Assembly (NCBI GenBank): GCA_002101905.1
Contig: LQPU01000006.1
Coordinates: 1-54,240 of the forward strand
Source of the DNA: Mycobacterium shimoidei
GTDB taxonomy: Bacteria > Actinomycetota > Actinomycetes > Mycobacteriales > Mycobacteriaceae
Direction: 5' to 3'
Length of the DNA: 54,240 nt
Under the pieces are notes generated by a model. That model ran no database searches. It saw only the letters and a program-made list of their open reading frames with translations, and had not been told where the DNA came from. The first letter of the stretch is position 1. Each line of letters opens with the position of its first letter. Shown one piece after another: positions 37,291 to 45,988 of this stretch. A program made the translations under genes and the position numbers.

Positions 37291-38400
37291 ATGACAACCA
37301 CCGTCATCGCGAAGATCGAGACCGTACCGCTGCGCATCCCCTTCCGTGCAGGCAGCACGCCGGGCGCGGCTCTTTGGGGCGACAAGCTATCTGCCGCGGA
37401 CTCACTGCTCGTCAAGGTGACTACCAGCGACGGAGTCGAAGGCTGGGGTGAAGCCTTCGGTTACGGCGCAGTCGATTCGGCCAGGCTCGCCGTCGACGAA
37501 CTGATCGCGCCGGTGTGCGTCGGCCAGGACGCCACCTGCATCGGCCCGCTGATGCTCAAGGTGCAGAAGAAGCTGCATGTCTTAGGCCGTGGAGGGCCGG
37601 TGACCTACGGGCTGTCGGCGGTGGACATCGCGCTGTGGGATATCGCCGGAAAGCTTGCCAACGCGCCGCTGTGTCAGCTTCTTGGCGGCGGAGCGCCCGA
37701 GTTGCCTTGCTACGCGAGCTTGGCCTGCTACTCCGAGCCAACCCTGGTCCGCGCTGTGGTCCGACAAACCCTGGATGCCGGCTTTCAAGCGATCAAGTTG
37801 CACGAGGCGGACTTGGCGGCGATCCGGGCAGCGCGCGCGGAAGCCGGTCCCGACGTCGAGCTGATCGCCGACGTCGGCTGTCCCTGGACGTTGGCGCAAG
37901 CGCTTGCCGCCGCCGACGAGCTCAAGGCCGTCGGGCTGAAATTCCTCGAAGAACCACTCTGGCCGCCCGAGAATTTCAATGGGTTGGCCGAGCTACGAAG
38001 AATGACCGGTATTCCGATCGCCTCCGGCGAAAACGTTTCTACCTTAATCGAATTCGAGCGCATGCTCACCGTCCAAGCCGTGGACTACGTACAGCCGAGC
38101 CCGGCCAAGATGGGTGGCGTTACCGAATTGAGCAAGGTTTTTCCGCTGGCAGCCACACACAACATTCCGGTCATGACGCACTCCTTCTACGACGGCCCGG
38201 GCTTGCTGGCGGCGGTTCATACCACCGCGGCGCTGGGTGGCCCTGACGCCATGATCGAGCGGCGCTGGTTCGATCTGGAAGCGTCCATTTACGGCGCTGC
38301 CCTCACCTCGAACAGTGGCTGGATTTCGGTCCCTCGGGGGCCGGGCTTGGGGATCGACCCCGATCCGGACGTCTTGAGTGCGTATCGGAGAGAAATTTAG
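37291..38400 (+). CDS. Mandelate racemase/muconate lactonizing enzyme family protein
   Basis: Enolase-superfamily enzyme of 369 residues. The N-terminal capping domain has LLVKVTTSDGVEGWGEAFG and the barrel begins near YGLSAVDIALWDIAGK. Metal ligands are visible in ADVGCPW, FLEEPLW and ASGENVS. The usual K-x-K reads IKLHE (K-x-H), and the Asp of the His-Asp dyad (QPDxxxxGG) is Ser in VQPSPAKMGG; His is kept in MTHSFYDGPG. The active site is therefore non-standard and the reaction cannot be predicted. ATG 37291 is used; GTG 37288 is adjacent. It ends exactly where the TetR operator begins. Confidence 0.85.
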   Translation: MTTTVIAKIETVPLRIPFRAGSTPGAALWGDKLSAADSLLVKVTTSDGVEGWGEAFGYGAVDSARLAVDELIAPVCVGQDATCIGPLMLKVQKKLHVLGRGGPVTYGLSAVDIALWDIAGKLANAPLCQLLGGGAPELPCYASLACYSEPTLVRAVVRQTLDAGFQAIKLHEADLAAIRAARAEAGPDVELIADVGCPWTLAQALAAADELKAVGLKFLEEPLWPPENFNGLAELRRMTGIPIASGENVSTLIEFERMLTVQAVDYVQPSPAKMGGVTELSKVFPLAATHNIPVMTHSFYDGPGLLAAVHTTAALGGPDAMIERRWFDLEASIYGAALTSNSGWISVPRGPGLGIDPDPDVLSAYRREI

Positions 38401-38418
38401 ATACAATCACGGCTGTAT
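38401..38418. promoter_or_regulatory. Candidate TetR operator O1 (tetR promoter)
   Basis: ATACA-ATCACGGC-TGTAT, an 18-base palindrome with eight-base spacer, extendable to TAGATACA/TGTATTTA with one mismatch. TACAAT inside it looks like a -10, so binding would block transcription of the TetR gene 62 bases downstream. The same half-sites and spacing recur at 39173. Confidence 0.6.
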
Positions 38419-38479
38419 TTAAGTCGCGCTTTCCGGGTATCGTTGGCTCGATTCTCGGCACGGGCGAAAGGGGACCACG

Positions 38480-39121
38480 ATGACCACCGGCGTCGACCCA
38501 CAAAAGGCTCGACGCACCCAGGCCGAGCGCAGCGCCGCGATGCGAGCGCGGTTGCTCGACGCCACGATCGACTGCCTGGTCACCTACGGTTACGCCGGAA
38601 CCACGACACCGCGGGTTGCGGAGCGGGCCGGCGTCACCCGCGGCGCCCAAATCCACCATTTCCGGTCCAAAGAAGACCTGGTCGTCGCCGCCATCGAGCA
38701 CCTGGCCCAACAACGCGCCCAGGCCGCCGTCCGTGAGCTCGGCCGCGTCCAAGCCAGCCCGGATCCGGTGGCCACCGTGCTGGAATTTCTGTGGGAGGCC
38801 CACCAAGGGCCACTGTTTGTGGCGTCCGTGGAACTGTGGGTCGCGGCTCGCACCGACCCGGTCCTCGCGCGCGAAATCGAACGGGTGGAACCGGTGGTCA
38901 ACTCGACACTGGTGGCCGCGATCGCGCAGTTGATCCCGGAGCAGGCGGCGCAAAAGGAGATCCGCAACAGCATCTACACCGCGATGGACGCCCTGCGGGG
39001 GATCCTGGTCGCGAGCTTCGTCGACCAGGATTCGGCGCGGGCCCGGCGCCGATGGGACCGTGCCTGCGAGCATCTGCGCGACATCATGACCGGTGTGGTG
39101 CCGGCCCTGTCGCACGACTGA
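38480..39121 (+). CDS. TetR-family transcriptional repressor
   Basis: A 213-residue regulator. Residues about 20-66 form the helix-turn-helix: [20 protein letters not shown], then [20 protein letters not shown] with the recognition helix. The C-terminal helices form the ligand and dimer domain ([20 protein letters not shown]). GAAAGGGGA precedes the ATG. It lies between an enolase-superfamily gene and the ltp1 operon on the same strand. Identical palindromes before it and before ltp1 suggest it represses both. The inducer is probably an acyl-CoA; that is inference from the cassette. Confidence 0.92.
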   Translation: MTTGVDPQKARRTQAERSAAMRARLLDATIDCLVTYGYAGTTTPRVAERAGVTRGAQIHHFRSKEDLVVAAIEHLAQQRAQAAVRELGRVQASPDPVATVLEFLWEAHQGPLFVASVELWVAARTDPVLAREIERVEPVVNSTLVAAIAQLIPEQAAQKEIRNSIYTAMDALRGILVASFVDQDSARARRRWDRACEHLRDIMTGVVPALSHD

Positions 39122-39172
39122 TTCCGCCCACAACGGCGACCCGCCGACGGCCGCTTCAGCGCCATTGCAAAG

Positions 39173-39190
39173 ATACAGTCTGGTGTGTAT
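39173..39190. promoter_or_regulatory. Candidate TetR operator O2 (ltp1 operon promoter)
   Basis: ATACA-GTCTGGTG-TGTAT has the same half-sites and eight-base spacing as O1, preceded in both by AG. TACAGT inside is -10-like. The site ends 26 bases before the ltp1 ATG, a position expected for repression. Confidence 0.62.
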
Positions 39191-39216
39191 GTTTTTGCCC
39201 AGTGGGAAGGAGTGCG

Positions 39217-40407
39217 ATGTCGAACAAGGTTTACGTCGTCGGTGTCGGAATGACGAAATTCGAGAAACCCGGCCGCCGGGAAGGTTGGGATTACCCCGAC
39301 ATGGCGCGAGAGTCCGGCACCAAAGCCCTCGAGGACGCCGGCATCGACTACACCGAGGTCGAACAAGGCTATGTCGGCTACGTCTACGGCGAGTCGACGT
39401 CGGGGCAGCGCGCTCTGTACGAACTGGGTCTGACCGGCATTCCGATTGTCAACGTCAACAACAACTGCGCTACCGGGTCGACCGCGCTTTTCCTCGCCGC
39501 CCAAGCGATTCGCGGCGGAATGGCTGACTGCACCATCGCGCTGGGGTTCGAGAAGATGAAGCCCGGCTCGCTGGGGACCATGTATGACGACCGCACCCAG
39601 CCGATGGACAAACACGTCATGGCGATGGCCGAGATCTCCGAGGTGCGGTTCCCGGCGGCGCCGTGGATGTTCGGCGCGGCCGGTCGCGAACACATGAAGC
39701 AGCACGGCACCACCGCTGAGCACTTCGCCAAGATCGGCTACAAGAACCACAAGCATTCGGTCAACAACCCGTATGCGCAGTTCCAGGAGTCCTACACCCT
39801 CGAGGACATCCTCGAGGCGAAGATGATCTACGAGCCACTGACGAAGTTGCAGTGCTCGCCGACCTCCGACGGGTCAGGGGCGGCGATCTTGGCCAGTGAG
39901 AAGTTCGTCGACAAACACGGACTGGGCGGCCAGGCGGTCGAGATCGTCGGGCAGGCGATGACGACCGACTTCGCGTCGACGTTCGACGGAACCTGCAAAT
40001 CGCTGATCGGATACGACATGAACGTGCAAGCGGCACAACGTGTCTACCAGCAATCCGGTCTCGGCCCGTCGGACTTCCAGGTGATCGAGCTGCACGACTG
40101 CTTCTCGGCCAACGAACTGCTGCTCTACGAGGCGCTGGGTCTGTGCGGCGAGGGTGAGGCCGCCAAGCTTATCGACAACGGCGACACCACCTACGGTGGG
40201 CGCTGGGTGGTGAACCCGTCCGGTGGTCTGATCTCCAAGGGGCATCCGTTGGGTGCGACCGGCCTGGCGCAGTGCGCCGAACTCAATTGGCAGTTGCGGG
40301 GTCTCGCGGACAAGCGCCAAGTCGACGGCGTCAGTGCCGCATTGCAGCACAACATCGGTCTGGGCGGCGCCGCCGTGGTGACGGCTTACCAGCGAGCTGA
40401 GCGCTGA
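39217..40407 (+). CDS. ltp1: Lipid-transfer protein/thiolase Ltp1
   Basis: SCP-2-type thiolase of 396 residues, similar in length to M. tuberculosis Ltp1 (Rv2790c). It could cleave 3-ketoacyl-CoA or act as an aldolase-like lipid enzyme. C84 in [12 protein letters not shown] is the acyl-accepting Cys, HDCFSANE carries a catalytic His, and [11 protein letters not shown] and [13 protein letters not shown] are typical ends. The ATG has GGAAGGAG four bases ahead. First gene of the beta-oxidation cassette; the next starts two bases after its stop. Confidence 0.93.
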   Translation: MSNKVYVVGVGMTKFEKPGRREGWDYPDMARESGTKALEDAGIDYTEVEQGYVGYVYGESTSGQRALYELGLTGIPIVNVNNNCATGSTALFLAAQAIRGGMADCTIALGFEKMKPGSLGTMYDDRTQPMDKHVMAMAEISEVRFPAAPWMFGAAGREHMKQHGTTAEHFAKIGYKNHKHSVNNPYAQFQESYTLEDILEAKMIYEPLTKLQCSPTSDGSGAAILASEKFVDKHGLGGQAVEIVGQAMTTDFASTFDGTCKSLIGYDMNVQAAQRVYQQSGLGPSDFQVIELHDCFSANELLLYEALGLCGEGEAAKLIDNGDTTYGGRWVVNPSGGLISKGHPLGATGLAQCAELNWQLRGLADKRQVDGVSAALQHNIGLGGAAVVTAYQRAER

Positions 40408-40409
40408 AC

Positions 40410-40847
40410 ATGGGACACATCGAAGCCACTCGGGAACTGAACGCCAGCCCCGAGGCGCTGTGGAAGACCGTCAGCGACCTGGCCAACTGGGACACGTGGT
40501 TTACCGTCCACGAGAAGTGGCTGGAGGAACCACCCACCACGCTCACTGCGGGCTCCAAGCTGACCGCCAAGATCGTAATGCTGGGGATGGCCAACAAGAT
40601 CGAGTGGACGGTCGAATCAGTCGATGCGCCAACCCATCTGGTACTCAGCGGCACCGGAATGGCCGGCGTCAAGGCCCAGTTCACATTCAGCATCGAGCCC
40701 GCCGGCGAGGGTTCCAAGTTCACCGTGTCCGGTGATTTCGAAGGTGCGTTGATCAAAGGTGCGCTGGGCAAGGCGGTGGAAAAGGACGGCGCCAAACAGC
40801 TCGACAAGACGCTGGACCAGCTCGACACGCTGGCTACCACCTCATGA
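40410..40847 (+). CDS. SRPBCC-family lipid-binding protein
   Basis: A 145-residue START-like protein (polyketide cyclase/dehydrase superfamily). IEATRELNASPEALWKTVSD and LANWDTWFTVHEKWLEEPP are the usual N-terminal block, then a beta-sheet cavity (TVESVDAPTHLVLSG) and a long C-terminal helix. Such folds bind hydrophobic ligands and here may hold or deliver the acyl substrate. It starts two bases after ltp1 and overlaps the MaoC gene by ATGA. Confidence 0.85.
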   Translation: MGHIEATRELNASPEALWKTVSDLANWDTWFTVHEKWLEEPPTTLTAGSKLTAKIVMLGMANKIEWTVESVDAPTHLVLSGTGMAGVKAQFTFSIEPAGEGSKFTVSGDFEGALIKGALGKAVEKDGAKQLDKTLDQLDTLATTS

Positions 40848-41707
40848 CCGAAACACTCGAGTTCGACGACACCGGTCTGAACCGCTGGACTGACGACGAG
40901 CGTTTCGAGGTAACCCGCGAGCGGCTGGCCGAGTATGCGGCGGCCACCAACGATCCGATCGAGGCGCATCGCGACGGGAGCATCGCGCCGCCGGTGTTCG
41001 CGATCGTGCCGGTCTTCGAGGCGCTGCTCACTCCGGCCGTCGACGTGATGCCGGTCGAGGCAATCCCACGAATCGTGCACGGTGAGCAGGATTTCCACTT
41101 CCGCCGGCCGATCTACCCCGGAGACAAACTGGTCTCGCGCGCCAAGATGATCGGATACCAAGGTCTGGAAAAAGGCACCCGTGCAGCGATTCTGTTGGAA
41201 TGCCGCACCGAGGACGGCGAACTGGTCAACGAACAGTACGTCACCGCGTTCGTCCGCGGCCTGAACGTCGGCAAGACGGTCGGCGAACTGAGTCCCGACC
41301 ACAAATTCGACGAGCGGCTACACGATAAGGCATTAGCTGCCAAGGTGGTGCAGCACATCGACACCGACCAGACATTCCGATATGCCCCGGCGGCCGGTGA
41401 CCCGATGCCGATCCACCTGGACGAGGACGTCGCCAAGGACGCCGGACTGCCCGGGATCATCGCCCACGGCTTGTGCACTATGGCGTTCACCTCGTGGGCG
41501 GTGCTCACCGAGCTGGCCGACTCGGATGTAAACCGGCTCAAGCGATTTGCGGTGCGCTTCTCCAAGCCGGTACTGCCGGGCGACGATTTGGAGACCCGGG
41601 TCTGGGAGAAGGACGGCCGGAACGGAATCACCAGCTACGCATTCGAGACGACCCGCGGTGACGACTTCGTGATCACCGATGGTCTCGCCGAGATCGCTGA
41701 CGAATAG
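40844..41707 (+). CDS. MaoC-like enoyl-CoA hydratase (double hot-dog)
   Basis: A 287-residue protein of two hot-dog folds. The C-terminal half holds the hydratase-2 motif: D186 in GDPMPIHLDEDVAKDAGLPG with H191, then GIIAHGLCTMAF. The N-terminal half (HGEQDFHFRRPIYPGD) is the non-catalytic repeat. It should hydrate 2-enoyl-CoA to (R)-3-hydroxyacyl-CoA, which suits the following HSD17B4-like SDR. It overlaps the SRPBCC gene upstream. Confidence 0.9.
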   Translation: MTETLEFDDTGLNRWTDDERFEVTRERLAEYAAATNDPIEAHRDGSIAPPVFAIVPVFEALLTPAVDVMPVEAIPRIVHGEQDFHFRRPIYPGDKLVSRAKMIGYQGLEKGTRAAILLECRTEDGELVNEQYVTAFVRGLNVGKTVGELSPDHKFDERLHDKALAAKVVQHIDTDQTFRYAPAAGDPMPIHLDEDVAKDAGLPGIIAHGLCTMAFTSWAVLTELADSDVNRLKRFAVRFSKPVLPGDDLETRVWEKDGRNGITSYAFETTRGDDFVITDGLAEIADE

Positions 41708-41716
41708 GAAAGACGG

Positions 41717-42583
41717 ATGGGTGTTTTGGAGGGGCGGGTCGCCGTAATCACCGGCGCCGGCCGCGGAATCGGGCGCGAGCACGCAGTGCTGTTCGCCAAG
41801 GAGGGAGCCAAGGTCGTCGTCAATGATCTCGGCGGCGACAACACCGGCGAGGGAGCCGACAGTGCCCCGGCTCATGAAGTGGTTGACGAAATCACCGCTG
41901 CCGGTGGCACCGCCGTCGCCAACACCGAGAATATCGCCAGCTGGAGCGCTGCGGAAAGCGTTGTGCAGCAGGCGATCGACGAGTTCGGCAGGCTCGATGT
42001 GCTGGTCAACAACGCCGGTATCCTGAGGGATTCGTTCATCGCCGGGATGGACGAATCGCAGTGGGACGCGGTGCTCGCCGTGCACCTCAAGGGCCACTTC
42101 GCGATGCTGCGCCACGCCGCCGCCTATTGGAAGGCACAGTCGAAGGCGGGGGATCAGCCCAACGCCGCGGTGATCAACACCGCATCGGGGTCCGGGGTGA
42201 CGCTGCCGAATCCCGGGCAAGCCAATTACGGATCCGCCAAGGCGGGTATCGCCGCACTGACCCTGATCGCCGCCGAGGAACTTCAGCGGTACGGCGTGCG
42301 GGTGAACGCGATCGCACCGATCGCGCGCACCAGGCTCACGCTGGCCACTCCGGGTATGGGGTCGCTGATGAGCGAACCCGAGGAGGGGGAGCTGGACCTG
42401 TTCAGCCCGGCCAACATCTCGCCGCTGGTCGCTTATCTGGCGACCGACAAGTGCCCCATCACCGGCAAGGTATTTGCCGTTCAGGGCGGGGCGATCTCCG
42501 AACTCGCCGGCTGGCACGACGTGAAAACCATTGAGACCGATGGCCGGTGGGAGATCGATGACATCGCGGCGAGGTTGTCCTAG
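41717..42583 (+). CDS. SDR 3-hydroxyacyl-CoA dehydrogenase (HSD17B4-like)
   Basis: A 288-residue classical SDR of the peroxisomal multifunctional-protein type. ITGAGRGIGREHA binds NAD, VVVNDLGGD with Asp marks NAD preference, NNAGILRD follows, and QANYGSAKAG carries Tyr-x3-Lys. Likely oxidises (R)-3-hydroxyacyl-CoA from the MaoC hydratase. A GAAAG precedes the ATG, nine bases after the MaoC stop. Confidence 0.9.
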   Translation: MGVLEGRVAVITGAGRGIGREHAVLFAKEGAKVVVNDLGGDNTGEGADSAPAHEVVDEITAAGGTAVANTENIASWSAAESVVQQAIDEFGRLDVLVNNAGILRDSFIAGMDESQWDAVLAVHLKGHFAMLRHAAAYWKAQSKAGDQPNAAVINTASGSGVTLPNPGQANYGSAKAGIAALTLIAAEELQRYGVRVNAIAPIARTRLTLATPGMGSLMSEPEEGELDLFSPANISPLVAYLATDKCPITGKVFAVQGGAISELAGWHDVKTIETDGRWEIDDIAARLS

Positions 42584-42631
42584 CCACCGCCGCGCGGCCC
42601 TGTGGGGACGCAGTGACGAGGAGACCGAGTA

Positions 42632-43855
42632 ATGATCGAGTGGTCCGACACCGACCTGATCATGCGGGATACCGTGCGCGACTTCATCGCCAAAGAAATC
42701 CGGCCGCATCTGGACGCGCTGGAAAGCGGTGAGATTTCGCCGTACCCGATCGCGCGCAAGCTGTTCAGCGAATTCGGTCTCGACGTGCTGGCGGCCGAAG
42801 CCGTCAAGTCGATGTTAGAGCGCGCCAACGAAGGTGGCGACCGAGGCTCGGCCGGCCTGGGATCCATCCCCGCGCAGGCGTCGATGGCGGCGGTACTGGT
42901 GTCCGAGCTTGCCGGTGTCAGCATCGGATTGCTCAGCACCATCGGGGTCAGTCTCGGTTTGGGTGCGGCGACGATCATGAGCCGCGGCACACTCGCTCAA
43001 AAGGAACGTTGGCTGCCCGATCTGGTGACGCTGGAAAAGATTGCGGCATGGGCCATCACCGAACCCGACTCCGGGTCGGATGCGTTCGGCGGGATGAAGA
43101 CCAGTGTCAAACGCGACGGTGACAACTACATCCTCAACGGCCAGAAGACATTCATCACCAATGGTCCCTACGCCGACCTCCTGATCGTCTACGCCAAACT
43201 CGACGACGGCTCTGTCGACCGACGCAACCGACCGGTGCTGCCTTTTGTGCTTGATTCCGGAATGCCGGGGCTGACGCAGGGTAAGCCGTTCAAGAAGATG
43301 GGCATGATGTCCTCACCGACCGGCGAATTGTTTTTCGACAACGTGCGGTTGACTCCCGATCGGCTGCTCGGTGAGACCGAACAGCACAGCTCGGGCGACG
43401 GGCGGGAAAGTGCCCGCGCCAATTTCACGGCCGAACGGTTGGGTGTCGCGCTGATGGCACTCGGCATCATCAACGAATGCCACCGGCTGTGCGTCGATTA
43501 CGCCAAAACCCGCACGCTGTGGGGGCAGAACATCGGGCAGTTCCAGCTCATCCAGCTCAAGCTGACCAAGATGGAGATAGCCCGAATCAACGTGCAGAAC
43601 ATGGTCTTTTCGATGCTGGAAAAGTTGCAGGCCGGCAAGCTCCCGACGCTCGCTGAGGCCTCGGCGATCAAACTGTACTCGTCGGAGGCGGCCACCGACG
43701 TCGCGATGGAGGCTGTGCAGCTCTTCGGCGGTAACGGCTACATGGCCGAATACCGCGTCGAGCAGCTGGCCCGCGACGCGAAATCGCTGATGATCTACGC
43801 CGGCAGCAACGAAGTGCAGGTGACCCATATCGCCAAGGGCCTGCTTGCCGGATGA
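42632..43855 (+). CDS. fadE21: Acyl-CoA dehydrogenase FadE21-like
   Basis: FAD-dependent acyl-CoA dehydrogenase of 407 residues, first step of beta-oxidation. AWAITEPDSGSDAFGGMKT and GQKTFITNGPYADLLIVYAK bind FAD and substrate. The Glu of the usual YEGT is Ala390 (YAGSNEVQ). E268 in FTAERLGVAL fits the isovaleryl-CoA/long-chain type base on the neighbouring helix, so the enzyme is probably active on a branched or bulky acyl chain. GAGGAG precedes the ATG. Last gene of the cassette, convergent with sirR. Confidence 0.9.
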   Translation: MIEWSDTDLIMRDTVRDFIAKEIRPHLDALESGEISPYPIARKLFSEFGLDVLAAEAVKSMLERANEGGDRGSAGLGSIPAQASMAAVLVSELAGVSIGLLSTIGVSLGLGAATIMSRGTLAQKERWLPDLVTLEKIAAWAITEPDSGSDAFGGMKTSVKRDGDNYILNGQKTFITNGPYADLLIVYAKLDDGSVDRRNRPVLPFVLDSGMPGLTQGKPFKKMGMMSSPTGELFFDNVRLTPDRLLGETEQHSSGDGRESARANFTAERLGVALMALGIINECHRLCVDYAKTRTLWGQNIGQFQLIQLKLTKMEIARINVQNMVFSMLEKLQAGKLPTLAEASAIKLYSSEAATDVAMEAVQLFGGNGYMAEYRVEQLARDAKSLMIYAGSNEVQVTHIAKGLLAG

Positions 43856-43880
43856 TGCGCGATCGGCTGGCCGCCGGAAA

Positions 43881-44576
43881 CTAGCGGTCCACTACCCAGA
43901 TCGCGCGGGCGGCAGGACTGCCCAAATCCACGGTGGTCGGCTCGCCGTCGCCGGACTCGACCGATACCGAGATCATCCCGGCGAATTCCCGGCGGGTCAG
44001 CACCCGCAGCCGGGAATCGAGACTGATACCGATGCTGTCGAAGTAGCGCAGCATCTCCGGATCGGCATCCGAGATCCGCGCCACGGTGCCCGCGTCGCCG
44101 TCGCGGCAGGCCCACAGCTGATGCGCTGGTGGGGTGGGCACCTGACCGTCGGACGCCGGAATCGGGTCGCCGTGCGGGTCGCGCTGCGGAAATCCCAGCT
44201 TGGCCTCGATACGGGCGATCAGCCGATCAGACACCGCGTGCTCGAGGACCTCGGCCTCGTCGTGCACCTCATCCCAGCTGTAACCGAGCTCGCTGACCAG
44301 AAAGGTTTCCAGAAGCCGGTGCCGGCGCACCATTGCCAGCGCCGCGCGGCGCCCCGACTCGGTCAGCGTGACCGCGCCGTACTTCTCGTGGTCGACCAGA
44401 CCCTGGTCGGCGAGTTTGCGAATGGACTCCGAGGCGGTGCTGGCCGACACCCCGAGCTTCTCGGCCAACATCTTGGTGCTGACTTTGTCCAGCGACCACT
44501 CCTGGGCATTCCAGATGACCTTCAAATAGTCCTGGGCCACCGGGGTGAGCACACCGGGCTCGTCGTCAGAGCGCAC
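43881..44576 (-). CDS. sirR: DtxR/MntR-family metalloregulator SirR
   Basis: A 231-residue DtxR-family repressor (Rv2788 orthologue by position). Residues about 10-75 form the winged helix (MLAEKLGVSASTASESIRKL). The dimer and metal domain includes MVRRHRLLETFLVSELGYSW and EVHDEAEVLEHAVSDRL, with Glu/His ligands. The C-terminal FeoA/SH3-like domain runs from about 150. D at WDEVHDEAE suggests Mn rather than Fe. GTG 44576 follows minus-strand TAAACT by six bases, so it is likely leaderless. It diverges from ribF. Confidence 0.92.
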   Translation of the reverse strand: MRSDDEPGVLTPVAQDYLKVIWNAQEWSLDKVSTKMLAEKLGVSASTASESIRKLADQGLVDHEKYGAVTLTESGRRAALAMVRRHRLLETFLVSELGYSWDEVHDEAEVLEHAVSDRLIARIEAKLGFPQRDPHGDPIPASDGQVPTPPAHQLWACRDGDAGTVARISDADPEMLRYFDSIGISLDSRLRVLTRREFAGMISVSVESGDGEPTTVDLGSPAARAIWVVDR

Positions 44577-44582
44577 ACGCGA

Positions 44583-44588
44583 AGTTTA
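44583..44588 (-). promoter_or_regulatory. Leaderless -10 candidate for sirR
   Basis: Minus-strand TAAACT six bases before GTG 44576. It supports this GTG start. Confidence 0.5.
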
Positions 44589-44601
44589 AGCCTCCCCGCC
44601 G

Positions 44602-44607
44602 TAAGCT
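44602..44607 (+). promoter_or_regulatory. Leaderless -10 candidate for ribF
   Basis: TAAGCT seven bases before GTG 44615. The two -10 sites for sirR and ribF lie back to back, so a bound regulator could affect both. Confidence 0.5.
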
Positions 44608-44614
44608 TGCGCTT

Positions 44615-45583
44615 GTGCAGCGGTGGCGGGGGCAGGCCGACATACCCACGGACTGGGGTCGATGCGTGCTCACAATCGGGGTGTTCGACGGTGTGCATCG
44701 TGGCCATGCGGAGCTGATCTCGCACGCGGTGAAATCGGCCCGGTCACGCGGGGTGCCGGCAGTGCTGATGACCTTCGACCCGCATCCGATGGAGGTGGTC
44801 CGTCCCGGCAGCCACCCGGCTCAGCTGACGACCCTGACCCGTCGCGCCGAGCTGGTCGAGGAACTCGGTATCGACGTCTTCCTGGTGATACCGTTCACCA
44901 CCGATTTCATGAAACTCACCCCGGACCGCTACATCCACGAACTGCTGGTGGAAACCCTGCACGTGGTGGAGGTCGTCGTCGGGGAAAACTTCACCTTCGG
45001 CAAGAAGGCGGTCGGCACGGTCGACACCTTGCGCCGGGCCGGTGAGCGGTTCGGGTTCGCGGTCGAATCGATGTCGCTGGTGTCCGAACACCACGACAGC
45101 GAGATCGTGACGTTCTCTTCGACATACATCCGGTCCTGTGTGGATGCCGGTGACGTGACGGCCGCCGCCGAGGCGCTGGGCCGTCCACACCGTGTCGAGG
45201 GCGTGGTCGTCCGCGGCGACGGGCGCGGCAAGGCGCTGGGCTTTCCCACCGCCAACGTGGCCCCGCCGATGTATTCGGCCATCCCGGCCGACGGCGTGTA
45301 CGCCGCCTGGTTCACCGTGCTGGGCCATGGACCGGCGACGGGAAATATCGTCCCCGGTCAGCGTTACCAGGCCGCAGTGTCGGTGGGCACCAACCCGACG
45401 TTTTCCGGGCGCACCCGCACCGTCGAGGCCTTCGTGCTCGACACCACCGCCGACCTGTACGGACAGCACGTGGCCGTCGACTTCGTCGCCCGCATTCGCG
45501 GGCAGCAGAAATTCGACTCGGTGGACGCTCTGATCGCGGAGATGGGCTGCGACACCGATCGGGCACGCGCTCTGCTGTCCTGA
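44615..45583 (+). CDS. ribF: Bifunctional riboflavin kinase/FAD synthetase
   Basis: Makes FMN and FAD from riboflavin. 322 residues. The N-terminal nucleotidyltransferase has LTIGVFDGVHRGHAELISHA and FTFGKKAVGTVDTL; the C-terminal kinase begins near HRVEGVVVRGDGRGKALGFP (about 193) and has VSVGTNPTFSGRTRTVEAFV. The GTG start fits a leaderless message. rpsO follows after 125 bases with its own promoter. Confidence 0.96.
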   Translation: MQRWRGQADIPTDWGRCVLTIGVFDGVHRGHAELISHAVKSARSRGVPAVLMTFDPHPMEVVRPGSHPAQLTTLTRRAELVEELGIDVFLVIPFTTDFMKLTPDRYIHELLVETLHVVEVVVGENFTFGKKAVGTVDTLRRAGERFGFAVESMSLVSEHHDSEIVTFSSTYIRSCVDAGDVTAAAEALGRPHRVEGVVVRGDGRGKALGFPTANVAPPMYSAIPADGVYAAWFTVLGHGPATGNIVPGQRYQAAVSVGTNPTFSGRTRTVEAFVLDTTADLYGQHVAVDFVARIRGQQKFDSVDALIAEMGCDTDRARALLS

Positions 45584-45618
45584 GCTGCTGCGCGGGCGGT
45601 ATCGTCGCCGGGCGCTGC

Positions 45619-45624
45619 TAGAAT
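45619..45624 (+). promoter_or_regulatory. -10 candidate for rpsO
   Basis: TAGAAT, about 85 bases before the rpsO start, would give a leader of roughly 78 bases. In other bacteria S15 binds its own leader; this could be similar but no clear pseudoknot was recognised. Confidence 0.4.
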
Positions 45625-45708
45625 TCCCGACGACCGGGCGCGCGCTGCAGTTCGCGGTGGCCGTCCCCGATATAGCCAAGATCGCGGACCAATTGATGGA
45701 GATGTCTC

Positions 45709-45978
45709 GTGGCGCTTACTGCCGAGCAGAAAAAAGAAATCCTGAACTCTTACGGCCTGCATGAAACCGACACCGGCTCGCCGGAGGCCCAGGTCGCCTT
45801 ACTGACCCGGCGGATCGCTGACCTGACCGAGCACCTCAAGGTGCACAAGCACGACCACCACTCGCGGCGCGGGCTGTTGCTGCTGGTGGGACGTCGTCGC
45901 CGGTTGCTCAAATATGTGGCCCAGATCGATGTGGAGCGCTACCGCTCGCTCATCGAGCGGCTGGGTCTGCGCCGCTGA
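45709..45978 (+). CDS. rpsO: 30S ribosomal protein S15
   Basis: 89-residue 16S rRNA-binding protein of the small-subunit platform. [22 protein letters not shown], then [24 protein letters not shown], are universal S15 sequences. The GTG start has GGAG eight bases ahead. Located between ribF and lppU as in M. tuberculosis. Confidence 0.98.
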   Translation: MALTAEQKKEILNSYGLHETDTGSPEAQVALLTRRIADLTEHLKVHKHDHHSRRGLLLLVGRRRRLLKYVAQIDVERYRSLIERLGLRR

Positions 45979-45988
45979 CCAGGCGCTG

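Noticed and set aside
43424..43855. fadE21 as a catalytically dead gene because YEGT is YAGS
   Set aside because: E268 is in the position of the catalytic Glu in isovaleryl-CoA-type dehydrogenases, so loss of activity is not implied.
44577..44614. Possible FMN riboswitch before ribF
   Set aside because: The gap to sirR is only 38 bases and the message looks leaderless.
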